DNA from: Bordetella sp. LUAb4
GTDB taxonomy: Bacteria > Pseudomonadota > Gammaproteobacteria > Burkholderiales > Burkholderiaceae_B
Direction: 5' to 3'
DNA: 64,000 bases
Assembly (NCBI RefSeq): GCF_021325795.1
Contig: NZ_JAHPZX010000001.1
Coordinates: 744,001 to 808,000, forward strand
Made by a program: the position numbers and the translations under genes
Notes under the pieces: model-generated
What the model was told of the DNA's origin: nothing
Seen by the model: only the letters and a program-made list of their open reading frames with translations
The model's database searches: none
In this document: positions 8,214 to 16,889 of the stretch, one piece after another
Layout of the letters: each line of letters opens with the position of its first letter
Numbering within the stretch: position 1 is the stretch's first letter

Positions 8214-8951
8214 TCAGTCTTCGCGCGCGGGGATGTCCCGGTCAGTCCACGCCGCGGGCGCGCTCAGGCCCAACAGGGCATTCACCAGCAGCTCCCGCAG
8301 GATCAATTCATTGTCTTCCAGGTCGACCATGGCACCGGCGCCGGCCAGCACTTTGAATTTCTGCGACAGCGGATCGCAGTTGGCCAGCAAATGCATGGCC
8401 GAACCCCGCACGAACTCATAGCGCCAGATCAGCTCGGCACGCTTGAACTGCGGCAGAGCGGCAGCCAAGGCATCGATGAAAATCTGCGCATAGCTATCCA
8501 GTTGCGTGGACACGAACAAGGTGTAGTCGCTGTCCGGCACCGCGCGCAGATGGTTCTCAATGCGCACGAACAGACGCCCGCCATCGGCGGCGCGCTCGCA
8601 CGCGACCAGCGGCCGCAACAAGGCTTCCAGCAGAACCGGAACAGGAATGGGCGCATCGCCGAACCGCCGGCGCGCGTCTTCCAGGCGCACGCGGCGTTCG
8701 ATATTCACCGGCTCCAGCACCGCCAGCAGCACCGACTTCACCAGCGCTTCCTTCGAGCCGTAGTAGTAGTGAATCGACGCCACATTCACTTCGGACGCCT
8801 CGCAGATATCGCGCACGGTCGTCGCCACCGGCCCTTTGCGGGCGATCAATTCCTTCGCCGCCCGCAAGATGCGATCGGGCACCGGCATGTCCGCCGATGG
8901 CGTGTCCATCCGCGCAAGAGACGAATCGGACTCGCTATGAGTTTCCGCCAT
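8214..8951 (-). CDS. TetR family transcriptional regulator
   Basis: 245 residues from the ATG at 8951, which has GAGG 6 bases upstream; a TTG five codons earlier is possible. The N-terminal helix-turn-helix is classic TetR: DRILRAAKELIARKG, TTVRDICEASEVNVASIHYYYGSKEALVKSV (about residues 27-75). The C-terminal ligand domain is unassigned. It is divergent from the amidase/ABC operon, and one of two matching palindromes lies just upstream of its own start, the other over the operon promoter. It is probably an autoregulating repressor responding to the operon substrate; that is inference. Confidence 0.9.
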   Translation of the reverse strand: MAETHSESDSSLARMDTPSADMPVPDRILRAAKELIARKGPVATTVRDICEASEVNVASIHYYYGSKEALVKSVLLAVLEPVNIERRVRLEDARRRFGDAPIPVPVLLEALLRPLVACERAADGGRLFVRIENHLRAVPDSDYTLFVSTQLDSYAQIFIDALAAALPQFKRAELIWRYEFVRGSAMHLLANCDPLSQKFKVLAGAGAMVDLEDNELILRELLVNALLGLSAPAAWTDRDIPARED

Positions 8952-8964
8952 GTCATCCTCGATC

Positions 8965-8976
8965 AATCAATTGTTT
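8965..8976. promoter_or_regulatory. Candidate TetR operator, tetR side
   Basis: Near-palindrome AATCAATTGTTT (10 of 12 positions symmetric), 13 bp upstream of the tetR ATG. It shares the core AAxCAAyTGTTT with the second box at 9168. A minus-strand TTGACT lies a little further upstream, so the box would fall in the tetR promoter region. Confidence 0.45.
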
Positions 8977-9137
8977 TAATTTGTTTGAGTCAAGATTCTA
9001 AGCCGCTCAGCGCCAATCCAACAAGCGGCGCGAATACCGCATTGCAGCATTCGGACTTACCCCAAGAGAACAACGCTCTACAGAGAGAAGCGGAGTTAGG
9101 GCTTTCCATGACCCGGCCGATTTTTTGCATTTGCATA

Positions 9138-9166
9138 TTGACGTCGCAAATTTGCCTACCTAGAAT
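9138..9166 (+). promoter_or_regulatory. Sigma-70 promoter of the amidase/ABC operon
   Basis: TTGACG (9138-9143), a 17-base spacer and TAGAAT (9161-9166): five of six matches in each hexamer at optimal spacing, in an AT-rich stretch unlike the flanking genes. It is the only good promoter in the 318-bp gap between tetR and the first small gene of the operon. Confidence 0.65.
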
Positions 9167-9167
9167 C

Positions 9168-9179
9168 AAACAACTGTTT
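9168..9179. promoter_or_regulatory. Candidate TetR operator, operon side
   Basis: Palindrome AAACAACTGTTT (AAACA and TGTTT around a 2-base centre) starting one base after the -10 hexamer, so it would cover the transcription start. It matches the box near tetR. The rest of the gap 8952-9269 holds nothing else I can name. Confidence 0.5.
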
Positions 9180-9269
9180 AATTCGGCAAATACAGGTTAA
9201 GTAGTTGAAAACAGGGACTTGTGCACTCGCAGCACGCACATGAACCCAGACATATCAAGGGGCTTCACC

Positions 9270-9554
9270 GTGTCCGATTCAGTCATTTCCCGTCCCCCGG
9301 CGGGCGTATCCAGCTCGTCCGCGAATTGTGCATCCGCAGCAAAAGCAAGTGCCCGCGACGCTGCCTCTCCCGAACTGACCTTGGCCGTGCTTGCCGCCCA
9401 TGGCGGCTTGGCGCTCGCTCCTCCTCATCTGGCGGAACTGGTCGACGCTTACCGCTACGTCGGTCCGATGCTGGGCCGCATTCGCCGCGGCAATGCGCGG
9501 GCCGATGAACCCGCGCACATCTTCGTGGCCAAGGCTTTCGACCAGACGGCCTGA
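9270..9554 (+). CDS. Small AtzG/DUF4089-like amidase partner protein
   Basis: 94 residues from a GTG at 9270 preceded by AAGGGG at 7-base spacing; an ATG at 9240 in the same frame is the alternative. After a Ser/Ala-rich start, residues 42-85 have the pattern GLALAPPHL...V...GRIRR...DEPAHIF. AtzG, the small partner of the amidase AtzE, and DUF4089 proteins share this GatC-like helical layout ending in an EPAxxF motif. It is the first gene of the operon and directly precedes an amidase, as in atzG-atzE. A second small gene with the same pattern precedes the fourth amidase. A chaperone/subunit role is inference. Confidence 0.6.
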   Translation: MSDSVISRPPAGVSSSSANCASAAKASARDAASPELTLAVLAAHGGLALAPPHLAELVDAYRYVGPMLGRIRRGNARADEPAHIFVAKAFDQTA

Positions 9555-9658
9555 GTCCCCCGCCATCCATCGTCGCGCTGGCAGTCCGCAGCCTGTGCGC
9601 GCGGCGCGCACCGTCCCAGGCAAGGCATCACGAAGCGCATCAGCGCGAAGGTTCTCGC

Positions 9659-11086
9659 ATGCACACGGATCCGACTTTCCTGACTTTGGCTGAAGCCAGC
9701 CGTCTGATTGCCACCAAGGCCCTGTCCCCGGTCGAACTGACCGAGGCCTGTCTGGCGCGGGCCGCCGACGTCGACGGCGCCCTGCACAGCCTCATCACCC
9801 CCACGCCCGAACGGGCGCGCAGCGAGGCGCGCCTGGCCGAAGCGCAAATCATGCGCGACGGACCGCGCAGCGCGCTGCATGGCATTCCCTACACGCTCAA
9901 GGATGTCTACGAGACCGCGGGCGTGCGCACCACCGGGCAATCGCGCCTGCTTGCCGATAACGTTCCCGCGCATGACTGCCATGCCCAGACGGCCCTGGCC
10001 GGCGCCGGCGGCGTGTTCCTGGGCAAGACCACCACGTGGGAATTCGCGCACGGCGGCCCCTCTTGGGATGTAGTGGCCCCGCCCGCGCACAATCCGTGGA
10101 ACACCGAGCGCCATCCCGCCGGCTCGTCGTCGGGTTCAGGCGCGGCCATCGCCGCCGGCCTTTGCCTGGCCACGATGGGCACCGACACGGGTGGCTCCAT
10201 CCGCATGCCGGCCGCCGCTTGCGGCATCGCCGGCATCAAACCTACCTACGGCCGCGTCAGCCGCGTTGGTGTACTGCCCAATTCCTTCAGCCATGATCAT
10301 GCCGGTCCCATGGCCTGGACCACCGAAGACCTGGCCATCCTGCTCGGACTGGTGGCCGGCCACGATCCGCGCGATCCCGCCAGCGTCGACCTGCCGGTGC
10401 CGGACTATCGCGCGGCGCTCACTGGCGATGCGCGCGGCCTGGTGTTAGGCGTGCCGTGGCATTGGATGGATGAAGAAGTACCGCTATCGCCGGGCAGCCG
10501 GCGGGCATTCGAAGCGGCACTGGAAGTACTGCGCGGTCTGGGCGCGACGCTACGGCCGGTGACCCTACCTTCCCTGCTCGAATACAACGACGCCAAACGC
10601 GTCATCGCCATGGGCGAGCTGTACGCCATCCATGAAGCCGATCTGCGGACGCGGCCCGAACTGTTCGGCGCCAGTTTGCGCTATCGCATCCTCTGCGGCG
10701 CGGTGCTGCGCGCCGAGGACTATATCCAGGCGATGCGCATGCGGACGCGGCTGGCGGCCGCCATGCAGGCGGTCTACCAGACGGTGGATCTGCTGGCCCT
10801 GCCTTGCACCGAACCGGCCGGCAAGCTGGAACCCACTTCGCCGCACTGGATGTTCGCGGCACCGAACTACACCACGCCGTTCAATTCCGCCGGCAATCCG
10901 GCCTTGTCCATATGCAATGGCTACGACGACGATGGCATGCCCTATTCGCTGCAACTGGCGGGTCGGTTGTTCGACGAAGCCACGGTGCTGCGCGTCGGTG
11001 ATGCGTATGAAAAAGCCACGCCCTGGCGCCAGCGCCGTCCCGATATCGCCAGCCTGAGCGCGCAGTCCGTCGCCACGATTTCTTGA
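9659..11086 (+). CDS. Amidase signature family hydrolase 1
   Basis: 475 residues. The Ser-cisSer-Lys triad is complete: Lys81 (YTLKDVYE), cis-Ser156 (PAGSSSGSG) and nucleophile Ser180 (DTGGSIRMPA), with the standard 24-residue gap between serines. The family hydrolyses amide C-N bonds, releasing ammonia or an amine. The cytoplasmic location follows from the lack of a signal peptide. It follows the small AtzG-like gene by 104 bp and precedes a peptide-type ABC importer, so it probably acts on an imported amide. Sequence alone does not separate it from GatA-like, AtzE-like or aryl-amidase branches; no gatB or gatC is nearby. Confidence 0.88.
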   Translation: MHTDPTFLTLAEASRLIATKALSPVELTEACLARAADVDGALHSLITPTPERARSEARLAEAQIMRDGPRSALHGIPYTLKDVYETAGVRTTGQSRLLADNVPAHDCHAQTALAGAGGVFLGKTTTWEFAHGGPSWDVVAPPAHNPWNTERHPAGSSSGSGAAIAAGLCLATMGTDTGGSIRMPAAACGIAGIKPTYGRVSRVGVLPNSFSHDHAGPMAWTTEDLAILLGLVAGHDPRDPASVDLPVPDYRAALTGDARGLVLGVPWHWMDEEVPLSPGSRRAFEAALEVLRGLGATLRPVTLPSLLEYNDAKRVIAMGELYAIHEADLRTRPELFGASLRYRILCGAVLRAEDYIQAMRMRTRLAAAMQAVYQTVDLLALPCTEPAGKLEPTSPHWMFAAPNYTTPFNSAGNPALSICNGYDDDGMPYSLQLAGRLFDEATVLRVGDAYEKATPWRQRRPDIASLSAQSVATIS

Positions 11087-11156
11087 ACGCTACCCCCGCA
11101 TTGCCCGGTCCACGCCGGATTCATCGTCAAACCGTGTTTCGCTTCGGAGAACCATC

Positions 11157-12761
11157 TTGCTCCTGAAAAAACTTGCGGCTCCCCTCATGGCCGCCGCGCT
11201 TGCCCTGGCCCTGCCCACCGCCGGCGCACGCGCGGAATCGGTACTGCGCGTCGCCACGACGCTATCGGACGTGCCCTTGACCACTGGCCAGGCCAGCCAG
11301 GGGGGCGAAGGCATGCGATTCATCGGTTTCACCTTGTACGACGGTCTCATCAACTGGGACTTGTCACGTTCAGACGTCGCCGCCAAGCTGCGCCCCGCCC
11401 TGGCCGAGAGTTGGTCGGTGGATGACGCCACGCACACCAAGTGGACCTTCAAGCTGCGCCCCGACGTCAAGTTCCACGATGGCTCCACCTTCACCGCCGA
11501 TGCCGTCGTATGGAACCTGGACAAGCTGCTCAAGCGCGATGCGCCGCAGTTCGACCAGGCCCAGGCCACGCAGGCCAGCCAATACGTGCTGAACATCGCG
11601 TCCTATCGCGTCATCGATCCGATGACCGTCGAAATCACCACCAAGTCGGCCGATGCCGTCTTCCCCTACCTGATCGCCGACGTCGGCATCTCCAGCCCGG
11701 CCCGCTACAAGGAGGTCGGCGGCGACTGGAACAAATTCGCCATGACGCCGTCCGGTACCGGCCCCTGGAAGCTGGACAAGCTGGTGCCGCGCGAACGCGC
11801 GGAACTCGTGCGCAATCCCAATTACTGGGACCCGAAGCGCGTGCCGAAAGCGGATCGCATGGTGCTGCTGATGATGCCGGATCCCAATACCCGCGTCGCC
11901 GCACTGCTGTCCAAGCAGGTGGACTGGATCGAGGCGCCGCCGCCCGACACCCTGCCGCGCCTGAAAGAAGCGGGCATGCAGATCGTCACCAACATCTATC
12001 CGCATAACTGGCCCTACCAACTGAGCTACTCGGAAGGCTCGCCCTTCCGCGACATCCGCATCCGCAAGGCCGCCAACCTGGCCATCGACCGCAAGGGCCT
12101 GGTGGAATTTCTCGGGGGTACCGCCATTCCGTCCGAAGGCATGGTCGATCCCAAGCATCCGTGGTTCGGCCAGCCGACCTTCAAGATCCGCTACGACCCG
12201 GACGAGGCGCGCAAACTGATGAAGGAAGCCGGCTATAGCCCCGAGCATCCGCTGCACGTCAAGTTCGCCATATCGACCTCAGGGTCGGGACAGATGCAGC
12301 CGCTGCCCATGAACGAATACGTCCAGGAAAACCTCAAGGCCGTCGGCTTCGACGTCGAACTGGAAGTGCTCGAATGGGAAGCGCTGCGCGCGCGGCGCCG
12401 CGCGGGTTCCGCTGCACCGGAAAACAAGGGCGTATCCGGAATCAACAACAGCTTCGGCTATTGGGATCCGGACATCGGCCTGATCGGCACGGCGTGGTCC
12501 AAGATGAAGCCTCCGTCCGGCTACAACTGGGGCGGCTTCAGCGACAAGGAAGCCGATGAACTGGCGGCCCGCGCCAAGGTGGAATTCGATCCCGCCAAGC
12601 AGGACGCCATTCTGGCCAAACTGCACGCGCGCATCGTCGACCAGGCCATGTGGATCTGGGTGGTGCACGACCTGAATCCTCGCGCGATGGCGCCCAACGT
12701 CAAGGGTTTCGTACAGGCGCAAAGCTGGTTCCAGGACCTGACGCCCGTCTACCTGCAGTAA
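11157..12761 (+). CDS. Peptide/nickel-type (SBP family 5) ABC substrate-binding protein
   Basis: 534 residues. It starts at a TTG at 11157 with GGAG 7 bases before. A Sec signal peptide (LLKKLAAPLMAAALALALP) ends at about ARA-ES. The mature protein has the DppA/OppA pattern: PALAESWSVDDATHTKWTF, VKFHDGSTFTADAVVWNL, VPRERAELVRNPNYW and the family-typical FRDIRIRKAANLAIDR. It captures a substrate in the periplasm for the permeases encoded next. Family 5 proteins bind peptides, nickel, opines or other amides; the surrounding amidases suggest an amide-bearing ligand rather than a plain peptide. Confidence 0.92.
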   Translation: MLLKKLAAPLMAAALALALPTAGARAESVLRVATTLSDVPLTTGQASQGGEGMRFIGFTLYDGLINWDLSRSDVAAKLRPALAESWSVDDATHTKWTFKLRPDVKFHDGSTFTADAVVWNLDKLLKRDAPQFDQAQATQASQYVLNIASYRVIDPMTVEITTKSADAVFPYLIADVGISSPARYKEVGGDWNKFAMTPSGTGPWKLDKLVPRERAELVRNPNYWDPKRVPKADRMVLLMMPDPNTRVAALLSKQVDWIEAPPPDTLPRLKEAGMQIVTNIYPHNWPYQLSYSEGSPFRDIRIRKAANLAIDRKGLVEFLGGTAIPSEGMVDPKHPWFGQPTFKIRYDPDEARKLMKEAGYSPEHPLHVKFAISTSGSGQMQPLPMNEYVQENLKAVGFDVELEVLEWEALRARRRAGSAAPENKGVSGINNSFGYWDPDIGLIGTAWSKMKPPSGYNWGGFSDKEADELAARAKVEFDPAKQDAILAKLHARIVDQAMWIWVVHDLNPRAMAPNVKGFVQAQSWFQDLTPVYLQ

Positions 12762-12771
12762 GGATTCCGCC

Positions 12772-13695
12772 ATGCTCAGATACTTCCTGCGCCGCCTGGT
12801 CTACACCCTGCCCATCGCGCTGGGCGTCACGCTGGTCTGCTTCGCCCTGGTGCATCTGGCCCCCGGCGACCCCATCAGCGCGGTGCTGCCGGAGAACGCG
12901 TCGGCCTCGGTGGTCCAGGAAATCAAAGCCGCGTATGGCTTCGACAAGCCCTTGCCCCTGCAATACCTGATCTGGCTGGGCCGCGTGACGCAGGGCGACC
13001 TGGGCATGTCGATCAAGACCGGTCGGCCGGTAGCAGCGGAAATCGGTCCGGCCATCGCCAATTCCATGCTGCTGGCGGCGGCCAGCATCTTCCTGGCTTT
13101 CGTCGGGGGATGCGCGCTGGGCGCGGTGGCCGGCTATACGCGGCGGCGCGGAGTGGACCGTGCCGTGACGGCGGTGGCCGTGACCGGCGTGTCCCTGCCG
13201 CATTATTGGCTGGGCATGGTGCTGATCGTGTTCTTTTCAGTGGAGCTGCGCTGGCTGCCGGCCACCGGCATGGGCGGCCCGGACCTGGCGCACCTGATCC
13301 TGCCGGCCGTGACGCTGGCCGTGATTCCCATGGGTATCATCGCGCGTTCGGTGCGGGCGTCGGTCAGCGAGATCCGCCGCCAGGAATTCGTGCAGACGCT
13401 GTATGCCAAGGGACTGCGCGGCCCGCGGGTCTTCCTGCATGTGGCCAAGAACGTGGCGCCCACCGTCATGGCGGTGATGGGCCTGCAGTTCGCGCAGATG
13501 CTGGGCGGCTCCATCCTGGTGGAGACCGTGTTCTCCTGGCCCGGCACCGGCTTCCTGTTGAACGCGGCCATCTTCACGCGCGATCTGCCCATCCTGCAAG
13601 GAACCATCCTTGTGCTGGCAATGCTGTTCGTCTTCACCAACCTGCTGGTCGACGTGCTGCAGATGCTCGTCGATCCGCGCGTCAAGCGCGCCTGA
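12772..13695 (+). CDS. ABC transporter permease, DppB type
   Basis: 307 residues, starting 10 bp after the binding-protein gene with AAGGA upstream. The N-terminus MLRYFLRRLVYTLPIALGVTL is the DppB/OppB first helix; the PGDPI motif follows and about six membrane segments are visible. The cytoplasmic EAA loop that contacts the ATPase is QEFVQTLYAKGLRGPRVFL. It forms the inner-membrane channel with the next gene product. Length and topology are normal. Confidence 0.93.
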   Translation: MLRYFLRRLVYTLPIALGVTLVCFALVHLAPGDPISAVLPENASASVVQEIKAAYGFDKPLPLQYLIWLGRVTQGDLGMSIKTGRPVAAEIGPAIANSMLLAAASIFLAFVGGCALGAVAGYTRRRGVDRAVTAVAVTGVSLPHYWLGMVLIVFFSVELRWLPATGMGGPDLAHLILPAVTLAVIPMGIIARSVRASVSEIRRQEFVQTLYAKGLRGPRVFLHVAKNVAPTVMAVMGLQFAQMLGGSILVETVFSWPGTGFLLNAAIFTRDLPILQGTILVLAMLFVFTNLLVDVLQMLVDPRVKRA

Positions 13696-13707
13696 CAGGA
13701 GACCTCC

Positions 13708-14616
13708 ATGCGCATGCAGACCGTACCGTCCGCCGCCGCCACCCTCACCCCGGCCGCCGCTTTCCGCCGGCCTGGCCGGGGCTACTGGCACACCGTCAGG
13801 CGCCGCCTGTCGCGCGATCCCCTGACGCTGGGCTGTGCCGCCATCCTGCTGCTGATCATCGGTATCGCCGTCGCCGCCCCCTGGCTGGGCCTGGACGATC
13901 CCTTCAGGATGAGCATGATCCGGCGCCTGAAGCCGCCCGGCTACCAGGGCCACCTGCTCGGCACCGATGAACTGGGCCGCGACATGCTGGCGAGGCTGAT
14001 CTTCGGCGCACGGCTGTCCCTGTTCACCGGCTTCGTGCCGGTGGTGCTGGCCACGCTGATCGGCGGCGGACTGGGCATCATCGCGGGGTTCACGGGCGGC
14101 CGCTGGAACATGATCATCATGCGCCTTATCGACGTGTTCTACGCTTTCCCCTCTGTGCTGCTGGCCGTGGCGATTTCCGGCGCGCTGGGCGCTGGCCTGC
14201 TCAACAGCATCGTCTCGCTGACGCTGGTCTTCATTCCGCCCATCGCCCGCATCGCCGAAAGCGTCACCACCCAGGTGCGCGAGCAGGACTTCGTCGAGGC
14301 CGCGCGCGCCACCGGTGCGTCGGGTTGGCGCATCGTGCAAGGCCATGTGCTGGCCAACGTCATCGGTCCCATCCTGGTCTATGCGTCCAGCCTGATCAGC
14401 GTCAGCATCGTGATTGCCTCGGGCCTGAGCTTCCTGGGCCTGGGGGTCAGTCCGCCCAACGCCGAATGGGGCCTGATGCTGAACACCTTGCGCCAAGCCA
14501 TCTACGTCGCTCCGATGACCGCCATCCTGCCCGGCATCATGATTTTCGTGACCTCGATGTGCTTCAACCTGATGAGCGACGGCCTGCGCGGCGCCATGGA
14601 CATCAAGAACGGATAA
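13708..14616 (+). CDS. ABC transporter permease, DppC type
   Basis: 302 residues with CAGGAGACCTCC before the ATG. The OppC N-terminal segment (RRLSRDPLTLGCAAILLLI) and the GTDELGRDMLARLIFGARLS motif are diagnostic for DppC/OppC. The EAA loop is EQDFVEAARATGASGWRIV. It pairs with the upstream DppB-type permease. Genes are packed at 10-12 bp intervals through this section, consistent with one transcript. Confidence 0.93.
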   Translation: MRMQTVPSAAATLTPAAAFRRPGRGYWHTVRRRLSRDPLTLGCAAILLLIIGIAVAAPWLGLDDPFRMSMIRRLKPPGYQGHLLGTDELGRDMLARLIFGARLSLFTGFVPVVLATLIGGGLGIIAGFTGGRWNMIIMRLIDVFYAFPSVLLAVAISGALGAGLLNSIVSLTLVFIPPIARIAESVTTQVREQDFVEAARATGASGWRIVQGHVLANVIGPILVYASSLISVSIVIASGLSFLGLGVSPPNAEWGLMLNTLRQAIYVAPMTAILPGIMIFVTSMCFNLMSDGLRGAMDIKNG

Positions 14617-14626
14617 GGAGCGTCAC

Positions 14627-15865
14627 ATGCTATTTCGCGCCAAGAAGCAGGACCGATCCAAGACCGTCCACGGCGCCGCCACCCATGACGGCGAAGCGCT
14701 GCGCCTGCTGGACCGCGCCAACGGCCCCGATCCGCGCGATCGCGGCGGCCCGGCTCAGCCGATGTTGATCGTCAAGGACTTGCAGAAGCACTACGACATT
14801 GGCCGCAGCACATTGCGCGGCCCGCGCAGCGTGGTACGCGCGGTCGACGGCGTCAGCTTCGACGTGGCCAAGGGTGAAACCCTGGGCATCGTCGGCGAAT
14901 CCGGCTGTGGCAAGTCCACCACCGCCCGCCTGTTGATGCACCTGGTCGAACCGGACGCCGGATCGGTGATCTTCGATGGCGAGGAAGTGTCCGATGTCAG
15001 GGGCATCAGCGTGCGCGACCTGCGCCGCAATATGCAGATGGTGTTCCAGGACAGCTACGCCTCGCTCAACCCGCGCCTGACCCTGGCCGACAGCATCGCC
15101 TTCGGACCCGCCGTCAGCGGCATGCCGCGCGCGCAGGCCCTGGCCCGCGCACTGACGCTGCTGCGCATGGTGGGACTGGACCCGGAAAGCTACGCCCAGC
15201 GCTATCCGCATGAACTGTCCGGCGGCCAGCGCCAGCGCGTGAACATCGCCCGCGCCCTGGCCATGGGGCCACGCGTGCTGATTCTGGACGAATCGGTGTC
15301 GGCGCTGGACAAGTCGGTCGAAGCGCAGGTGCTGAACCTGTTGCGCGAACTCAAGCGCGATCTCGGCCTGACGTACATCTTCATCTCCCACGACCTGAAC
15401 GTGGTGCAGTACATCAGCGACCGCGTGATGGTGATGTATCTGGGCCAGGTGGTGGAGTCTGGGCCGGTGGATCGCATCTACGGCGCGACCCGCCACCCCT
15501 ATACCGCCGCGCTGCTGTCATCGCGGCCCTCGATGGATCCGCGTAAACGCGTGGCGCAGCCGCCGTTGTCCGGCGATCCGCCCAATCCAATCAATCCACC
15601 TTCGGGCTGCCGCTTCCGCACCCGCTGCCCGCGAGCGCAGGAACGCTGCGCCAGTGAAGCTCCCATGCTGGCAGCGGCGCCGGACCATGACGCCCACCTG
15701 ACCGCCTGCCACTTCCCGCTGACGGCCGCCGACGGCGTGGCGCCCACCGGGGCGGCCTTCCTGCATGACGCCACGGGGCGCGGCGGTAACGGCGCCGACC
15801 ATGCCACCGTCAACGCCAACGGCGACGGCCACGCCGCCAAGCGCCTGCTGCGCCTGCAGGCTTGA
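14627..15865 (+). CDS. ABC transporter ATPase, DppF/OppF type
   Basis: 412 residues with TAAGGAG upstream. Walker A is GESGCGKST, the signature is LSGGQRQR and Walker B is VLILDESVSALD. The oligopeptide C-terminal module follows (HPYTAALL and CRFRTRCPRAQERC, whose cysteines in related proteins can hold an iron-sulfur cluster). About 45 residues precede the ATPase core and about 50 Ala/Asn/Gly-rich residues follow it, both longer than usual. ATP hydrolysis drives import through the adjacent permeases. Confidence 0.92.
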   Translation: MLFRAKKQDRSKTVHGAATHDGEALRLLDRANGPDPRDRGGPAQPMLIVKDLQKHYDIGRSTLRGPRSVVRAVDGVSFDVAKGETLGIVGESGCGKSTTARLLMHLVEPDAGSVIFDGEEVSDVRGISVRDLRRNMQMVFQDSYASLNPRLTLADSIAFGPAVSGMPRAQALARALTLLRMVGLDPESYAQRYPHELSGGQRQRVNIARALAMGPRVLILDESVSALDKSVEAQVLNLLRELKRDLGLTYIFISHDLNVVQYISDRVMVMYLGQVVESGPVDRIYGATRHPYTAALLSSRPSMDPRKRVAQPPLSGDPPNPINPPSGCRFRTRCPRAQERCASEAPMLAAAPDHDAHLTACHFPLTAADGVAPTGAAFLHDATGRGGNGADHATVNANGDGHAAKRLLRLQA

Positions 15866-15875
15866 GGAGACTGCC

Positions 15876-16889
15876 ATGACAGACCCGAGCACCCCCGCAG
15901 CGCTGGTCCAGGTGCAGGACCTGACCGTGCGTTTTTCCAACCGCGACATGAACCTGCCGGTCGTCAATGGCGTCAGCTTCTCGCTGAACCAGGGCGAAGT
16001 ACTGTGCCTGCTGGGCGAATCGGGCTCGGGCAAGAGCGTGACCATGCGCGCGTTGATGCGGCTGCTGCCCGACAGCGCGCAATTGGGCGGTCAGGTGCGC
16101 GTGGACGGCACCGACATCCTGGATCTGCCGCGCAAGAAACTGCCGGACATCCGCGGGTCCCTGATCTCGATGATTTTCCAGGAACCGCTTACCGCGCTGG
16201 ATCCGGTGTACACCATCGGCCAGCAGATCGCCGAAACCGTGCGGCGCCACGAAGGCTGCGACCGCCGTGCCGCCATGCGGCGCGCGCTCGATCTGCTGGA
16301 ACTGGTGCAGATTCCTTCGGCGGCACGGCGCCTGGCCGCGTATCCGCACGAACTGTCGGGCGGCTTGCGCCAACGCGCCATGATTGCCCTGGCCCTGTCC
16401 TGCCGGCCCAAGCTGCTGCTGGCCGACGAGCCGACCACCGCGCTCGATGCCACGGTGCAGATCCAGGTGCTGCTGCTGATGCGCGAACTGCAGCGCGAAT
16501 TGGGCATGGCCACCATCTTCGTCACGCACGATCTGGGCGTGGCCTGCGAAGTCGCCGACAAGGTGGCCGTGATGTATGCCGGCCGCTTCGTCGAGACCGG
16601 TGCCATCGCGGACATCATGGACCATCCCGCCCATCCCTATACCCAGGGCCTGCTGCGCTCCACCGTCCATGGCGGCCAGCGGGGCGAGGACCTGGCTCCC
16701 ATCCCGGGCGCGCCGCCTGACCTGGCGGCATTGCCGCCGGGCTGCTGCTTCGCGCCGCGCTGTGCCGTGCGCCAGAACGTTTGCGACAGCGCGGTACCCG
16801 TCCTGTCCGGACGCGAAGGCCGCGGCCATGCGGCTCGTTGCATTCTGCCGCCGTCCCAGATCACCCTTCTACAGGAACATTCCGCATGA
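15876..16889 (+). CDS. ABC transporter ATPase, DppD/OppD type
   Basis: 337 residues from 15876, chosen for GAGGAGA upstream and because the ATPase fold begins there. Walker A GESGSGKSV, signature LSGGLRQR and Walker B LLLADEPTTALD are intact, as are the C-terminal HPYTQGLL and the CCFAPRCAVRQNVC cysteine cluster. Its stop overlaps the next ATG (ATGA), so the second amidase is translationally coupled to the transporter. This is direct evidence that amidase and importer are one functional unit. Confidence 0.93.
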   Translation: MTDPSTPAALVQVQDLTVRFSNRDMNLPVVNGVSFSLNQGEVLCLLGESGSGKSVTMRALMRLLPDSAQLGGQVRVDGTDILDLPRKKLPDIRGSLISMIFQEPLTALDPVYTIGQQIAETVRRHEGCDRRAAMRRALDLLELVQIPSAARRLAAYPHELSGGLRQRAMIALALSCRPKLLLADEPTTALDATVQIQVLLLMRELQRELGMATIFVTHDLGVACEVADKVAVMYAGRFVETGAIADIMDHPAHPYTQGLLRSTVHGGQRGEDLAPIPGAPPDLAALPPGCCFAPRCAVRQNVCDSAVPVLSGREGRGHAARCILPPSQITLLQEHSA

